Source: Candidatus Gastranaerophilales bacterium (lineage in GTDB: Bacteria; Cyanobacteriota; Vampirovibrionia; Gastranaerophilales; JANQFW01). From it: DNA of 39,899 nt. Below the pieces are notes generated by a model. The model ran no database searches. It was not told the origin of the DNA and was given only the letters and a program-made list of their open reading frames with translations. Made by a program: the position numbers and the translations under genes. Location: NCBI GenBank assembly GCA_028280605.1, contig JANQLL010000153.1, forward strand, positions 1 through 39,899. The letters are read 5' to 3'. Positions within the stretch are counted from its first letter, which is position 1; each line of letters starts with the position of its first letter. Below are positions 29,097 to 39,589 of the stretch, piece by piece.

Positions 29097-30377
29097 TTAA
29101 CTCATTAAACAACATTTTTTATATTTTTTCCCACTTCCACAAGGACATGGCTCATTTCTTCCTACTGATTTGTCTATTTCTTTTGTTGGCGGTAATTCCA
29201 TTAGTTCGTTAAAGGTTTTTGATGCATATAATACAGTAGTTGAGGAAAATAATTTTGAGTCATAAAACTTTTTTTTATAACTCTTAAGCATTTCCTCTAT
29301 TGATTGTTCTTCTGTGTTTTTCATTACTTCATTGACAATTTCAGTAAATATTTCCGGATTGCTATTATAAACTTTCAGTACTGGTCCTGGTGGTATTTTA
29401 TCACTGGATATATAATTTTTTACGCAGTTTTTATAGCCATCTATTGATTTATAATCTTCTGCTTCAAATATTTTTTTAAATGTGGCGTAAAAAGGAAGCA
29501 CTGTCAAACCGTATTCTATATCGTACAAAACACCAATATCATAAGTTTGTTCATTATCAGCGAATTTTTTTCCAACAATACTGGATATATCACTACCGGC
29601 AGTATCATCTTTTATATGGAAATATTTATGCTCTTCTAACTCTGTTAAATATTCACTTATATCAGATTTTTCACCTGACTCAATAAATTCATTAAACAAA
29701 TTCAAAAGCTCATCAATTTTTTGAGAGGTAGTAATTACTTCCTCTGAATTGAAAAATTGTCCAAACTTAGCTCCCATGTCTTTTAGCAATTCTTCAATTT
29801 CTTCCAATTTCTGTTCATTATCTTGATAAATAAGCTCGGGATTGACCATTAATGTTGTCATCACCTCATTTAAAGCTTGCTTCTTATCATTTGAAGGAAT
29901 TAACTTTGATAAGGAATATAGATAATAATTGTAATTGAAATTTAATAATTTTGCTCCTAAATATTGCCCCCTGGCTATTGATCTGTAATTTCTCATTTTA
30001 GTGATGGGATAAACTTTATAAGATTTTTCGTTTATTAAATTATATAGTTCAAAATAATCCTTTGTTATTTTAATTACTTGATAAGTACAGTCTTTACAGT
30101 CTTTCATTGAATGCAACAGCTTTACCTGCTCATCAATAAGCGGGCCCTTCTCCTCATTCAGAATATCAAATATTTTTCTTTCGTCATTGAGTTTTTTTTC
30201 TAAAAAGTAATTTGCTAATAATACACCAAGATCAAGATGTGACAAACTTCTTAGAGGAAGATCCGCATTATCTTTGTCAAATTGAGCAGCAACCTCTTCA
30301 TTGTCCTTCATAAACTCATATAGAGTTCCTAGTAATTCTTCTAATGTCTCGGTTTTTAGTTTTTCTTCTGCAATCAT
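29097..30377 (-). CDS. Uncharacterised protein with C-terminal SEC-C zinc motif
   Basis: C-terminus VGRNEPCPCGSGKKYKKCCLMS; rest unassigned. Confidence 0.85.
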   Translation of the reverse strand: MIAEEKLKTETLEELLGTLYEFMKDNEEVAAQFDKDNADLPLRSLSHLDLGVLLANYFLEKKLNDERKIFDILNEEKGPLIDEQVKLLHSMKDCKDCTYQVIKITKDYFELYNLINEKSYKVYPITKMRNYRSIARGQYLGAKLLNFNYNYYLYSLSKLIPSNDKKQALNEVMTTLMVNPELIYQDNEQKLEEIEELLKDMGAKFGQFFNSEEVITTSQKIDELLNLFNEFIESGEKSDISEYLTELEEHKYFHIKDDTAGSDISSIVGKKFADNEQTYDIGVLYDIEYGLTVLPFYATFKKIFEAEDYKSIDGYKNCVKNYISSDKIPPGPVLKVYNSNPEIFTEIVNEVMKNTEEQSIEEMLKSYKKKFYDSKLFSSTTVLYASKTFNELMELPPTKEIDKSVGRNEPCPCGSGKKYKKCCLMS

Positions 30378-30379
30378 TT

Positions 30380-31180
30380 TTATTCCTCTATACTAGCTAT
30401 TGCGCTATGTCTTCCGGTTTTACCATTTTCTGCACGATACGAAAAAAATAAATCGTTGTTACAACTCGTGCAAAAATCTGAAATATCAATATTTTCAACG
30501 CCAACTTCCTGTAACTGAAGTTTATTCAGCTTCTTCAAATCGACATGTATCTTATCATAACTGTGAGCATTTTTAAATGCCTGACAAGAACTAATATTAA
30601 CACTATTTTTCAATTTTAAATAAACATCTTTAGAAACAGGATAGCAGCATTGTCCAATAGCAGGACCAATACTGGCTAAAATGTTTACGGGTTTAATATT
30701 AAAATTTTCTTCAAATTTCTTAACAGCATTGCAAACAATCCTGCCGGCAGTACCTTTCCACCCGGCGTGAACTACTCCAGCAACCTTCTTATCTGGCTCA
30801 TATAAAATAATAGGAGTACAATCAGCAAACTGCAACATTAGAACAATGTCAGGATTGTCAGTTATTACCCCATCAGTATTTTTAAGCTCCTGACTTGAAT
30901 TATTTATTACTTTTACAATGTTCGTGTGTTCTTGCTGTGGAATAACGACTTGTTTATTTTCTATGTTTAGTATTTTACAAATTTTTTTTCTGTTATCAGC
31001 AACAATATCTTCTATAGTATTATCGCCACCTGCACCAAGTGTAAAACCAAGCTTTGCTTGCGTATCAACTTTTCTGGCAGTAAATGCATGTATTAATGAG
31101 GTTTCACTAAAGATAGAAGAATTATAATATTTTATACCTTGCCACTCATGCCCGACTTGCTCTTCAATTAATTCAAACAT
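30380..31180 (-). CDS. pgeF: Laccase-domain / polyphenol oxidase-family protein (YfiH/PgeF)
   Basis: QQEHTNIV, DGVITDNPDIVLMLQFADCTPIILYEPDKKVAGVVHAGWKGTAGRIV, SIGPAIGQCCYPV. Confidence 0.93.
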   Translation of the reverse strand: MFELIEEQVGHEWQGIKYYNSSIFSETSLIHAFTARKVDTQAKLGFTLGAGGDNTIEDIVADNRKKICKILNIENKQVVIPQQEHTNIVKVINNSSQELKNTDGVITDNPDIVLMLQFADCTPIILYEPDKKVAGVVHAGWKGTAGRIVCNAVKKFEENFNIKPVNILASIGPAIGQCCYPVSKDVYLKLKNSVNISSCQAFKNAHSYDKIHVDLKKLNKLQLQEVGVENIDISDFCTSCNNDLFFSYRAENGKTGRHSAIASIEE

Positions 31181-31310
31181 TTTAATGTATCCAAGTCTCT
31201 TAATTTATAATATACTCAATTTGTAATAGATCTAATGTACTTTTCAGATTTTCAATGAACAGTATAATTATAACTATTATATACAAAAATAAAATTTAAG
31301 GGAGATTTTT

Positions 31311-32504
31311 ATGTTTGATTTTGTTACAGTCGGAGGAGCAACACAAGATATATTTATAGAAAGCGACCACGGCAAAATTCTGACAGAAAGGGATTTTTTC
31401 TCAAAGCAAGAATTAATTTGCTTTGATTACGGAGCAAAAATCGAAATAGACAAGCTTGCCTATGATATTGGCGGAGGCGCGGTTAATACAGCAGTGAATT
31501 TAGCAAATTTAGGATTTAAAACCTCAACTCTAGTAAAAATAGGTAATGATTTAAACGCAAAAGCTATTAATGCCCGATTAGACGAAAAAAACATCGATAA
31601 ATCACTACTTTTAAGAACAAATAAATATAAAACAGGTTTTTCTGTTATATTGACTAGTTTTGAGGGAGAGAGGACTGTTTTAACACACAGAGGCGCAAAT
31701 AGTCACATAACACCTGATGAAGTAGAAATTGAAAAGATAAAAAATACAAAATGGTTATATATTGCATCATTAAGTGGTGTCTCTAATGAAATATTAGATG
31801 AGCTTGCCTATTATGCAGGACAAAATAATATTAAAATGGCTTTTAATCCAGGCACAGCTCAGATCAAACGGGGTATTAACGACCTAAAAAAAGTACTAAG
31901 CAGTGCAGAAGTTTTGATAATGAATAAAGAAGAAGCGTCAAAAATAACAGGTATACAACCGGAAGCAACAATTATTGATTATGACAAGTGTGATTCTTGC
32001 GAGGTATGCATTGAAAATTGCCCGCAAAAAGTCTTTGATGTAAGAGATGAAAAGATATATTGCCATCAATCATCAGATAAATGTCCGTTAAGTTGTAGTA
32101 TTTGCACTGATACATGTACTCAGGACGCAATAGCTCACGAACCATGGTCATTTGGAGCAACAGGCATAATAAAAAAATTAAAAGATGCTGGTCCTAAAAT
32201 TGTTGTAATTACCGATGGTAAAAATGGTGTGCAAGCATATGATGGCGATATATTATACTATGCTCCGCCTTATCCATCAGCTGTGTTAAGCACATTGGGA
32301 GCTGGAGATGCATTTGCAAGCACATTTGTTGCAACATTGGAAAAATATGATTGGTTTATTGATAAAGCTTTAAAATATGCTTCTATAAATTCAGCTTCTG
32401 TTATTGAGAGCTTTGGGGCACAGACCGGGCTTAAGAATTTTGACGATTTAGAGAATTCTTTGTCAGCCACACCTGATTTTGACATTTTAAAAAAAACTAT
32501 ATAA
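31311..32504 (+). CDS. PfkB/ribokinase-family kinase with inserted two-cluster (4Fe-4S) ferredoxin-like domain
   Basis: PfkB features GGGAVNTAVNLANLGF and STLGAGDAFASTFV; insert IDYDKCDSCEVCIENCPQKVFDVRDEKIYCHQSSDKCPLSCSICTDTCTQDAIA. Confidence 0.9.
   Translation: MFDFVTVGGATQDIFIESDHGKILTERDFFSKQELICFDYGAKIEIDKLAYDIGGGAVNTAVNLANLGFKTSTLVKIGNDLNAKAINARLDEKNIDKSLLLRTNKYKTGFSVILTSFEGERTVLTHRGANSHITPDEVEIEKIKNTKWLYIASLSGVSNEILDELAYYAGQNNIKMAFNPGTAQIKRGINDLKKVLSSAEVLIMNKEEASKITGIQPEATIIDYDKCDSCEVCIENCPQKVFDVRDEKIYCHQSSDKCPLSCSICTDTCTQDAIAHEPWSFGATGIIKKLKDAGPKIVVITDGKNGVQAYDGDILYYAPPYPSAVLSTLGAGDAFASTFVATLEKYDWFIDKALKYASINSASVIESFGAQTGLKNFDDLENSLSATPDFDILKKTI
31969..32140 (+). other. Ferredoxin-like insertion within the PfkB kinase
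   Basis: CxxCxxCxxxCP and CxxxCxxCxxxC clusters in one open frame with the kinase. Confidence 0.85.
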
Positions 32505-32645
32505 AAGAGTTTTGACATTTATTTATTTTTTAAATAATTTATAATCGTGTGTTTTAAATGCTTAATGTTATATATCGATAAAATTTAAAGTATTAAAACA
32601 AATAATAAATTTTTTAAATAAATACCAGTCATAAGGCAGTAAATA

Positions 32646-32891
32646 ATGATCAACAATCAAAAAGATGCTTCTAGTGATTTTCTTAAAGTTATCACAAGAA
32701 AAAAACTTGAAGAGCTTGTTAATAAAGCTCAAATTGATCCAAACCCATTGATAAGAGCAACACAATCAGGCTTTTTTAACAATATAAAACTTGAGGCACT
32801 TGCTATATTAAAACAAAAAAGAAAAAAAACTACTAAAGAAAGCATGAGAAAAATTCTTGAAAAAGTAATAATCGTATTAAGGCAACACTAA
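32646..32891 (+). CDS. Small hypothetical protein
   Basis: 81-aa ORF; lysine-rich; no family recognised. Confidence 0.55.
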   Translation: MINNQKDASSDFLKVITRKKLEELVNKAQIDPNPLIRATQSGFFNNIKLEALAILKQKRKKTTKESMRKILEKVIIVLRQH

Positions 32892-32996
32892 TAAATTATA
32901 TGATCATTTTTTTTATTTAATCTTATAAACAAATGAGTAATTTTTTAAGAATTAAGGTACAATATAAATAGATATAATAAGCTTAGGAAAATTAAT

Positions 32997-33290
32997 ATGA
33001 GCGAAGAAAATAAAGTTGTATCTCTAGCTGGAGCAAGGGATAAAGATAAAGAGAAGGAAAAAGACAAGCAAACACAAGCTTCTAACAATAATACAGCAGA
33101 AAATGCAACATATTGTACTTTTTGTGGTAGACCAAACTATTTGGTTTTAAAAATGATAAAAGGACCTGGTGTTAATATATGTTCCGAATGTGTTATGATT
33201 TGCGTTCAGTATTTGGTTTTAGAAGATAAAATGCCTGCTGATGAAGTAAAAAAAATATTGGATGCTTTTTGGAAGGGTTCAAAGCAGTAG
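32997..33290 (+). CDS. Stand-alone ClpX-type C4 zinc-binding domain protein
   Basis: YCTFCGRPNYLVLKMIKGPGVNICSECVMICVQYL matches the ClpX N-terminal zinc domain pattern; no AAA+ domain follows. Confidence 0.8.
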   Translation: MSEENKVVSLAGARDKDKEKEKDKQTQASNNNTAENATYCTFCGRPNYLVLKMIKGPGVNICSECVMICVQYLVLEDKMPADEVKKILDAFWKGSKQ

Positions 33291-33296
33291 ATTATT

Positions 33297-34997
33297 ATGC
33301 AAAGAGATTTAACAAAATTACAAATACGCTCAGAAGTACAAATAGTTTTGCAAAGCATAAGCTCTTATGAAGAAATACCTAAGGACAAATTGCAAGAGTA
33401 TGTAAAACAGTTAGCCAGTATTTCAAACAAAAAAGATGTGCTTAATTTATTAGTAAAAGAATTGCCTAGAGTAAAGGATGAAAAGGCAAGACTAATAAGC
33501 TATTTGTTAATAGAATTGGGTGAATTGGAATTATTAAAAGATCAACTGTGGCAAATGATAATAGCACCTAATTATTCTGATGAAATAAAAGATATAATAT
33601 CAATAACATTAAAAAGTTTGGGTGATTATTCTCCCCCTGAAGCATATTTGGAGCATTTAGAAGATCCAAAAGCCATTATAGAAAAAGAAACAAATCGACT
33701 CTTAGATGTAGCTTTACTAAATCCCGAAGCACAAATTGATTTTATCGACTTTTTATTATCATTACCAGATGATGATCAAGCAAATCTGCTAGTATCTCTA
33801 AAATTAGACTATTATGGCGATAGCTTGGCAAGCATATTAGTTCCAGCGTTAGAATACAACATCTCTGAGCAAATAAATCACTCTATAGTAGAACACTTAG
33901 GAGAGACAAAATCAGCAATGGCAATAAAGCCACTTAATGATATAATTGATTTTTCTAATGATCAAACATTAATAAGGTTAGCACAAAAGAGCTTAAATAA
34001 GCTAAAATTATCTGGAGTAAAAGAAGATCACCCTGATAATTTTTCAAGAGAAGATGAAATATGCAACAGATCACAAATTTTTGAATGCTACGCCAGCAGT
34101 ATAGATGGTATGGGCAACCAAGGCCTAATAATCAGCAGAATTAAAGAAAATAACGATATTTCTATGTTCTCAGTTGTCATCAACGATTTAGAAGGTATTG
34201 TTGACTGCTTTGGCTTTAATGGAATAACAAAAAAAGATTTTTACGCAATAATTGATAAATTTGATAAGAACAACTTAGGAGTTACAATTCCTCCTGAATA
34301 TTGTAAAAAAAGACTTCAAGAGTCTGAGTTGGTAAATAAAAAAAACAGATTAGGCATTCCGTATGAGTATACTTGCTGGAAAGCTTTAATTAGTGACTTT
34401 CCTGATTTGGACATTGCAATAGACAAACATGTTGAGCAATGGGCAGATAAAGCCCATTTAAAACGTGAACTAGTTTTGTTTAATCATGAAATTTTTCAAA
34501 ATTGGTTTCTAGAAGATGCTGATAACAGCTTTATGGCAGAAACTATGAACCAAATATTGAAAGATGTGCAAGAGAACAAAGACAAATATATTAATGCACC
34601 TCAAGACTTCTTAGATAAGCTTGAAAAACAAATACCCGAAATATTAGAAAATTTCTTTAATTCTTTTATATATGAATTATATTCAAAACGTTTTATTAAT
34701 GTGGCGTACTTGTTTGACTTAAGAGAAGAAAAAGTTTTCAGAAATATATCTGCAACAATTGGAATATATTTAGATGAAAATCCGATTTATGAGTTTGAAT
34801 TTTTTAAAGCTTTCCTAAAAAGAACAATTTACCAAGCCCTATTAAAGCACCAAACAAAACTTGTCGAACCTAAATCTGTTAAGGTAACTATATTTAATAA
34901 AGATAATAAAAATCAAAATACAAATAAAGAAAATATAGCCGAAAAGGATTTAACAGATATAATAAAAATATTAAAAGAAAATTGGAAAAATATTTAA
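33297..34997 (+). CDS. Large uncharacterised helical-repeat protein
   Basis: 566 aa; HEAT-like N-terminal half (LVPALEYNISEQINHSIVEHLGETKSAMAIKPLNDIID); 6 nt after the zinc-domain ORF. Confidence 0.75.
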   Translation: MQRDLTKLQIRSEVQIVLQSISSYEEIPKDKLQEYVKQLASISNKKDVLNLLVKELPRVKDEKARLISYLLIELGELELLKDQLWQMIIAPNYSDEIKDIISITLKSLGDYSPPEAYLEHLEDPKAIIEKETNRLLDVALLNPEAQIDFIDFLLSLPDDDQANLLVSLKLDYYGDSLASILVPALEYNISEQINHSIVEHLGETKSAMAIKPLNDIIDFSNDQTLIRLAQKSLNKLKLSGVKEDHPDNFSREDEICNRSQIFECYASSIDGMGNQGLIISRIKENNDISMFSVVINDLEGIVDCFGFNGITKKDFYAIIDKFDKNNLGVTIPPEYCKKRLQESELVNKKNRLGIPYEYTCWKALISDFPDLDIAIDKHVEQWADKAHLKRELVLFNHEIFQNWFLEDADNSFMAETMNQILKDVQENKDKYINAPQDFLDKLEKQIPEILENFFNSFIYELYSKRFINVAYLFDLREEKVFRNISATIGIYLDENPIYEFEFFKAFLKRTIYQALLKHQTKLVEPKSVKVTIFNKDNKNQNTNKENIAEKDLTDIIKILKENWKNI

Positions 34998-34999
34998 AG

Positions 35000-35419
35000 A
35001 TGATCAGCAATAGATATTTAGGACTAGATATAGGTACAAAAAGAATAGGTGTATCCGTAAGTGATATACTGTTTATCATTGCCAAGCCGGTTGAAGTAAT
35101 TTTACGCAAACCAGAAGATGCAGCTATTGATAAGATATTAGCTTTATGCAGCCAATATAACGTAAATAAAATAATTGCCGGTCTACCCAAAAACATGAAC
35201 GGTACACTAGGTTCACAGGTCGAAGATGTGAAGCAGTTTTCCAATTTATTGAAAGAAAAAACTGAAATAGAAATAGTTTTTGAAGATGAAAGACTTACAA
35301 GTAAGCAAGCAGAAATGTATTTAATTGCCCAGAATAAAAAACCTTCAAAAAATAAAGGCTTAATAGATATGGAGTCGGCTGCAATAATTTTGCAGCAACA
35401 CTTAGATAAAAGGAGATAA
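35000..35419 (+). CDS. ruvX: Holliday junction resolvase-like protein YqgF/RuvX
   Basis: RYLGLDIGTKRIGVSVSD, IIAGLPKNMNGT, FEDERLTSKQAE, IDMESAAIILQQHLD; ATG 35000 preferred over ORF track 34982. Confidence 0.92.
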   Translation: MISNRYLGLDIGTKRIGVSVSDILFIIAKPVEVILRKPEDAAIDKILALCSQYNVNKIIAGLPKNMNGTLGSQVEDVKQFSNLLKEKTEIEIVFEDERLTSKQAEMYLIAQNKKPSKNKGLIDMESAAIILQQHLDKRR

Positions 35420-35421
35420 AA

Positions 35422-35727
35422 ATGGAAAAAAAAGAAGATATGGAATTTAATGAACCTAAAATTATAAAAACACAAGACGAAAACGGTGAAATTCATAACT
35501 TTGAAATGATAGATATTGTAAGTATTGATGATCAAGAATATGGTCTGCTTATCTATTTAGATGAGGAAGAAGAAAGCGAAGACGAAGAAGAAGTAATCAT
35601 CATGAAGCTGAATAAAGTAGATGGTACCTACAATTTTGAAACGATTGAAGATGATGAAGAGTTCAACAAAGTTGTAAGCTTTATTGAATCTGAAGGTGGC
35701 TTAGAAGAGTTAGAAGAAAAATTATAA
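35422..35727 (+). CDS. DUF1292-family protein
   Basis: IKTQDENGEIHNFEMIDIVSIDDQEYGLLIYLDEEE...; directly follows ruvX, as in many Firmicutes. Confidence 0.85.
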   Translation: MEKKEDMEFNEPKIIKTQDENGEIHNFEMIDIVSIDDQEYGLLIYLDEEEESEDEEEVIIMKLNKVDGTYNFETIEDDEEFNKVVSFIESEGGLEELEEKL

Positions 35728-35748
35728 TAATTTTCATAAGCAAAAAAA

Positions 35749-35777
35749 ACAGGTTCTATAAAAGAACCCCTGTTTAG
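35749..35777 (+). terminator. Hairpin downstream of the ruvX-DUF1292 operon
   Basis: ACAGGTTCT-ATAAA-AGAACCCCTGT (bulged stem). Confidence 0.5.
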
Positions 35778-35983
35778 TACGTTCCAGATTTAATTGAAAA
35801 GAATCAACACACAATTACTGACATGTTTACCCAAACTAACCGTATAGTTAATAAGTTCAAACATTTTAGTTTTTAGAATTATTATAAACGTGTTACCTAG
35901 CTACTTATATACCATCTTGAAACTGATTTGTTTACTTATTGTTGTTTCACCCAATTATATAAAAACAAAATAGTTTGAAAAAT

Positions 35984-36008
35984 TGACAAAAAAGATTATT
36001 TTTTGTCA
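35984..36008. repeat. Perfect 10-bp inverted repeat TGACAAAAAA-N5-TTTTTTGTCA
   Basis: Read directly; in the uvrA leader. Confidence 0.5.
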
Positions 36009-36036
36009 GTTTGTTGTAATAAAAAGTTCATAAACT

Positions 36037-36054
36037 GTATACCGAATAGTATAC
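36037..36054. promoter_or_regulatory. Candidate operator GTATAC-N6-GTATAC upstream of uvrA
   Basis: Read directly; about 65-80 bp upstream of uvrA start. Confidence 0.3.
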
Positions 36055-36118
36055 AAACGTATCATTAATATTTTTTAATCTTAACTGTAATATTAGATAA
36101 GTATATGCAATAATTTTA

Positions 36119-39010
36119 ATGATAATCAAATTATGGAAACAAATTATGGACTTTGGGACTGGAAACGAATCTATTATAGTACGTGGTGCAAATCAGCATA
36201 ACCTAAAAAATGTTGATTTATCAATACCTAAGAATCAGTTGGTTGTTTTTACAGGTGTTAGTGGCTCAGGTAAAAGTAGTCTGGCTTTTGATACTATCTT
36301 TGCTGAAGGACAAAGAAGATATGTTGAAAGTCTTAGCACTTATGCAAGACAATTTTTAGGGCAGCTGGATAAACCAGATGTTGAATCTATTGAAGGGCTT
36401 AGCCCAGCAATATCTATTGACCAAAAGTCAACTAATAATAACCCACGCTCTACCGTTGGCACGGTTACAGAGATTTATGACCATTTAAGGTTGCTCTATG
36501 CAAGAATAGGAACACCACATTGTCCCAAGTGCGGTAGTGAAATATCACCGCAGACTATTGATCAAATCGTGGATAGCATATTAGAACTGGAAGAAAGAAC
36601 TAAGATACAAATAATTTCGCCTGTTGTAAGAGGCAAGAAAGGTGAGTACTCATCACTGTTTAGTGAGCTTAAGCAGGAAGGCTTTATTCGAGTTAGAGTT
36701 GACGATGAAATTTATAATCTGGATGAAGATGAAATAAAGCTGGCCAAAACCAAAAAGCACGATATAGACGTTGTTGTTGATAGAATCGCTGTCAAGGCAT
36801 CATCACGCTCAAGAATTGCGGATAGCGTTCAAACAGCTCTAAAAAGAGCAAATGGTTTGGTTATTGTAGACATAATTGACGGCGAAGAAAAGATATACTC
36901 CGAAAAGCTGGCATGTGAGAAATGTCAAATAAGCTTTGATGAGTTATCTCCTAGAATGTTTAGTTTTAATAGCCCTTATGGGGCATGTGATACATGTGGC
37001 GGCTTAGGTGCTCATTTTGAGATAAGCCCAGATTTGATTATACCGGATCCTTCTTTGTCTTTAGCAAAAGGGGCTATTTATCCTTGGGCTAAAACAGGTA
37101 ACAAGTATTATGTAGACCTGCTTGACTCTGTGTGCGAGCATTATGGCATTAGGATGGACATACCATTTGAAGACTTATCTATTGCGCATTCTGAGATTAT
37201 ACTATACGGCAGTACAGAGCCGATTATGCTTACATATGATGATTTTAAAAGAAGAGGAAGAAAATCTCATTATGCAAGGTATGAAGGTGTTATCCCCTAC
37301 TTTAAGAAGCGTTATGATACCTCTTCTTCAGATTTGGTGAGGCAGGAAGTTGAGAAATACATGACTCAAACGCCTTGTCCTGATTGTAAGGGTAAAAGAT
37401 TAAAGGACTTTTCACTGGCAATCACAATATCAGGTCAGTCAATTGCTGATGTAAGTGATATGTCTATTAAAGATTGTCATGAGTTTATGTCTGACCTGTT
37501 TTTAAAGCTTACTAACTACCAATTAAACATTGTTAATAAGCTTTTGCACGAGATAAGAGAAAGACTTAAGTTCTTAGTTGATGTGGGGCTTAATTATTTA
37601 TCATTATCGCGTGCGGCCGGGACTTTATCAGGTGGGGAAGCTCAAAGGATACGTCTGGCTACACAAATCGGTTCAGGACTGTCTGGTGTGTTATATGTAT
37701 TGGATGAGCCTAGTATAGGTTTACACCAAGTGAATAATGAGCAATTGCTTAACACCTTAGTAAGACTTAGAAACCTTGGTAATACATTGATAGTTGTTGA
37801 ACATGACGAAGAAACAATTAGACGTGGTGATTGGGTTGTTGATATTGGTCCTAAGGCGGGCATTCATGGTGGTGAGATTATTGCTGAGGGCACACCTCAG
37901 GATATTGAAAAATTTGATAATTCCTTAACCGGGCAGTATCTATCTGGTAAGAAGTGTATAAAAGTACCCGATGAACGTAGAGATGGCAATGGCAAGATTA
38001 TAAAAATCGTTAAAGCCAATAAAAATAACCTTAAGAACCTGAGTGTTGATATACCGCTCGGTAAATTGGTATCAGTTACCGGGGTTAGCGGTTCGGGGAA
38101 ATCTACTTTGATATTTGATATTTTTCATAAATATTTAAAACATAAATTAGGAAAAAATACGCCAAAGCCACAGGGTGTTAGAGAAATATTAGGCATTGAA
38201 AAAGTTATAGATAAAGTAATAGACATAGATCAAAGTCCTATTGGTCGTACCCCTAGAAGTAACCCGGCAACATACACCGGAGTGTTTGATCATATTAGGG
38301 CGTTGTTTGCTTTGACTAATGAGGCAAAGACTCGTGGGTATGCGCAGGGAAGATTCAGCTTTAACGTAAAGGGCGGCAGGTGCGAAGCGTGTAAAGGTGA
38401 TGGTATCAATACTATTGAGATGAACTTTTTGCCGGATGTCCATATACCGTGCGATGTGTGCAAGGGTGCCAGGTATAACCGCGAGACGCTTGAGGTTAAA
38501 TACAAAGGAAAGTCAATTTCTGATGTACTGAATATGACAGTTGAAGAGGCGCTTGAGTTCTTTGGAAGTATACCGAGGATTGCTAACAAGATGCAAACTC
38601 TCTATGATGTGGGTCTTGACTATATTAAACTGGGCCAGAGCGCTACAACATTGTCAGGTGGTGAGGCGCAAAGGGTTAAGCTAGCATCAGAATTAAATAA
38701 GAGAAGTACAGGTAAGACTTTATATCTGTTGGATGAGCCTTCTGTCGGGCTGCACTGGGATGATTTAAGCAAGCTGGTGGATATCTTTAACAGGCTTGTT
38801 GATGCTGGTAATACCATTGTTGTTATTGAGCATAGTCTTGATATTATTAAGGTTTCTGACTGGATCATTGATCTTGGGTCTGATGGTGGTGATGCCGGCG
38901 GTTTAATCGTTGGACAAGGTACGCCTGAAGAGATTGCAAAAATTGAAAATTCGTATACCGGTCAATACTTGAAAAAGATCCTTAGTAAAAATCAAATTTG
39001 TTCAGTTTAA
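36119..39010 (+). CDS. uvrA: Excinuclease ABC subunit A (start may be ATG 36146)
   Basis: [108 protein letters not shown]. Confidence 0.98.
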   Translation: MIIKLWKQIMDFGTGNESIIVRGANQHNLKNVDLSIPKNQLVVFTGVSGSGKSSLAFDTIFAEGQRRYVESLSTYARQFLGQLDKPDVESIEGLSPAISIDQKSTNNNPRSTVGTVTEIYDHLRLLYARIGTPHCPKCGSEISPQTIDQIVDSILELEERTKIQIISPVVRGKKGEYSSLFSELKQEGFIRVRVDDEIYNLDEDEIKLAKTKKHDIDVVVDRIAVKASSRSRIADSVQTALKRANGLVIVDIIDGEEKIYSEKLACEKCQISFDELSPRMFSFNSPYGACDTCGGLGAHFEISPDLIIPDPSLSLAKGAIYPWAKTGNKYYVDLLDSVCEHYGIRMDIPFEDLSIAHSEIILYGSTEPIMLTYDDFKRRGRKSHYARYEGVIPYFKKRYDTSSSDLVRQEVEKYMTQTPCPDCKGKRLKDFSLAITISGQSIADVSDMSIKDCHEFMSDLFLKLTNYQLNIVNKLLHEIRERLKFLVDVGLNYLSLSRAAGTLSGGEAQRIRLATQIGSGLSGVLYVLDEPSIGLHQVNNEQLLNTLVRLRNLGNTLIVVEHDEETIRRGDWVVDIGPKAGIHGGEIIAEGTPQDIEKFDNSLTGQYLSGKKCIKVPDERRDGNGKIIKIVKANKNNLKNLSVDIPLGKLVSVTGVSGSGKSTLIFDIFHKYLKHKLGKNTPKPQGVREILGIEKVIDKVIDIDQSPIGRTPRSNPATYTGVFDHIRALFALTNEAKTRGYAQGRFSFNVKGGRCEACKGDGINTIEMNFLPDVHIPCDVCKGARYNRETLEVKYKGKSISDVLNMTVEEALEFFGSIPRIANKMQTLYDVGLDYIKLGQSATTLSGGEAQRVKLASELNKRSTGKTLYLLDEPSVGLHWDDLSKLVDIFNRLVDAGNTIVVIEHSLDIIKVSDWIIDLGSDGGDAGGLIVGQGTPEEIAKIENSYTGQYLKKILSKNQICSV

Positions 39011-39135
39011 AAATTTAATTTTTGCCGAAATTACCAATTCTTTAGCAAAATAAATTTGTAATAATTATATTGCATATTCAAATATCCTATCGTACTAGGT
39101 TAGGTCGAACAACCGGGAGTTAGGAGGAATGTATT

Positions 39136-39522
39136 ATGTCTAATAATTTTATAGCTAAAATTTTGCGTAAAAAATGTAAGCATAAATCCGTTAATGAGTT
39201 TAACCCAGTAAGGTATTGTCCTGATTGTGGCAAACGAATTGAGTTAGAGCAAATATTTGTTAAGTGTAAAAAATGTAATGGTTTTTTGGTACCGAAACTG
39301 AATAAGGTCGGGGATGTGCTACCGCTAAAGAAATTCTGTCCTAATTGTGGCGGTGCTGGTTGGTATAGCTTTAAGTCTGCTAAGTTAAATTCTTTTTTGA
39401 ACCTTTATTCTATTCTTATTAAGAGAGAGCTTGATGATGATTATTTTACACCTAAGACCAATGTGTGGGTTGAGGGCGAACGAAAGCCCAATGCTATAAA
39501 GAAAGATAAATGGCAACGATAA
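39136..39522 (+). CDS. Hypothetical zinc-ribbon protein
   Basis: Three CxxC-type pairs: YCPDCGK, VKCKKCNG, FCPNCGG; RBS 'taggagg'. Confidence 0.7.
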   Translation: MSNNFIAKILRKKCKHKSVNEFNPVRYCPDCGKRIELEQIFVKCKKCNGFLVPKLNKVGDVLPLKKFCPNCGGAGWYSFKSAKLNSFLNLYSILIKRELDDDYFTPKTNVWVEGERKPNAIKKDKWQR

Positions 39523-39589
39523 AACTCCCTTTGCTAAGCAAAAGTTTACCCTTGCAGTCAATAATCTTTAATTTTTGACTTAAAATTCA

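Noticed and set aside
34894-35535. 213-aa minus-strand ORF overlapping ruvX and DUF1292
   Set aside because: Overlaps two well-supported plus-strand genes; Phe/Ile/Leu-rich antisense translation.
37122-37340. Plus-strand 72-aa ORF inside uvrA in another frame
   Set aside because: Out-of-frame overlap with uvrA, no RBS.
38189-38868. Minus-strand ORFs within uvrA
   Set aside because: Antisense to strongly conserved uvrA coding sequence.
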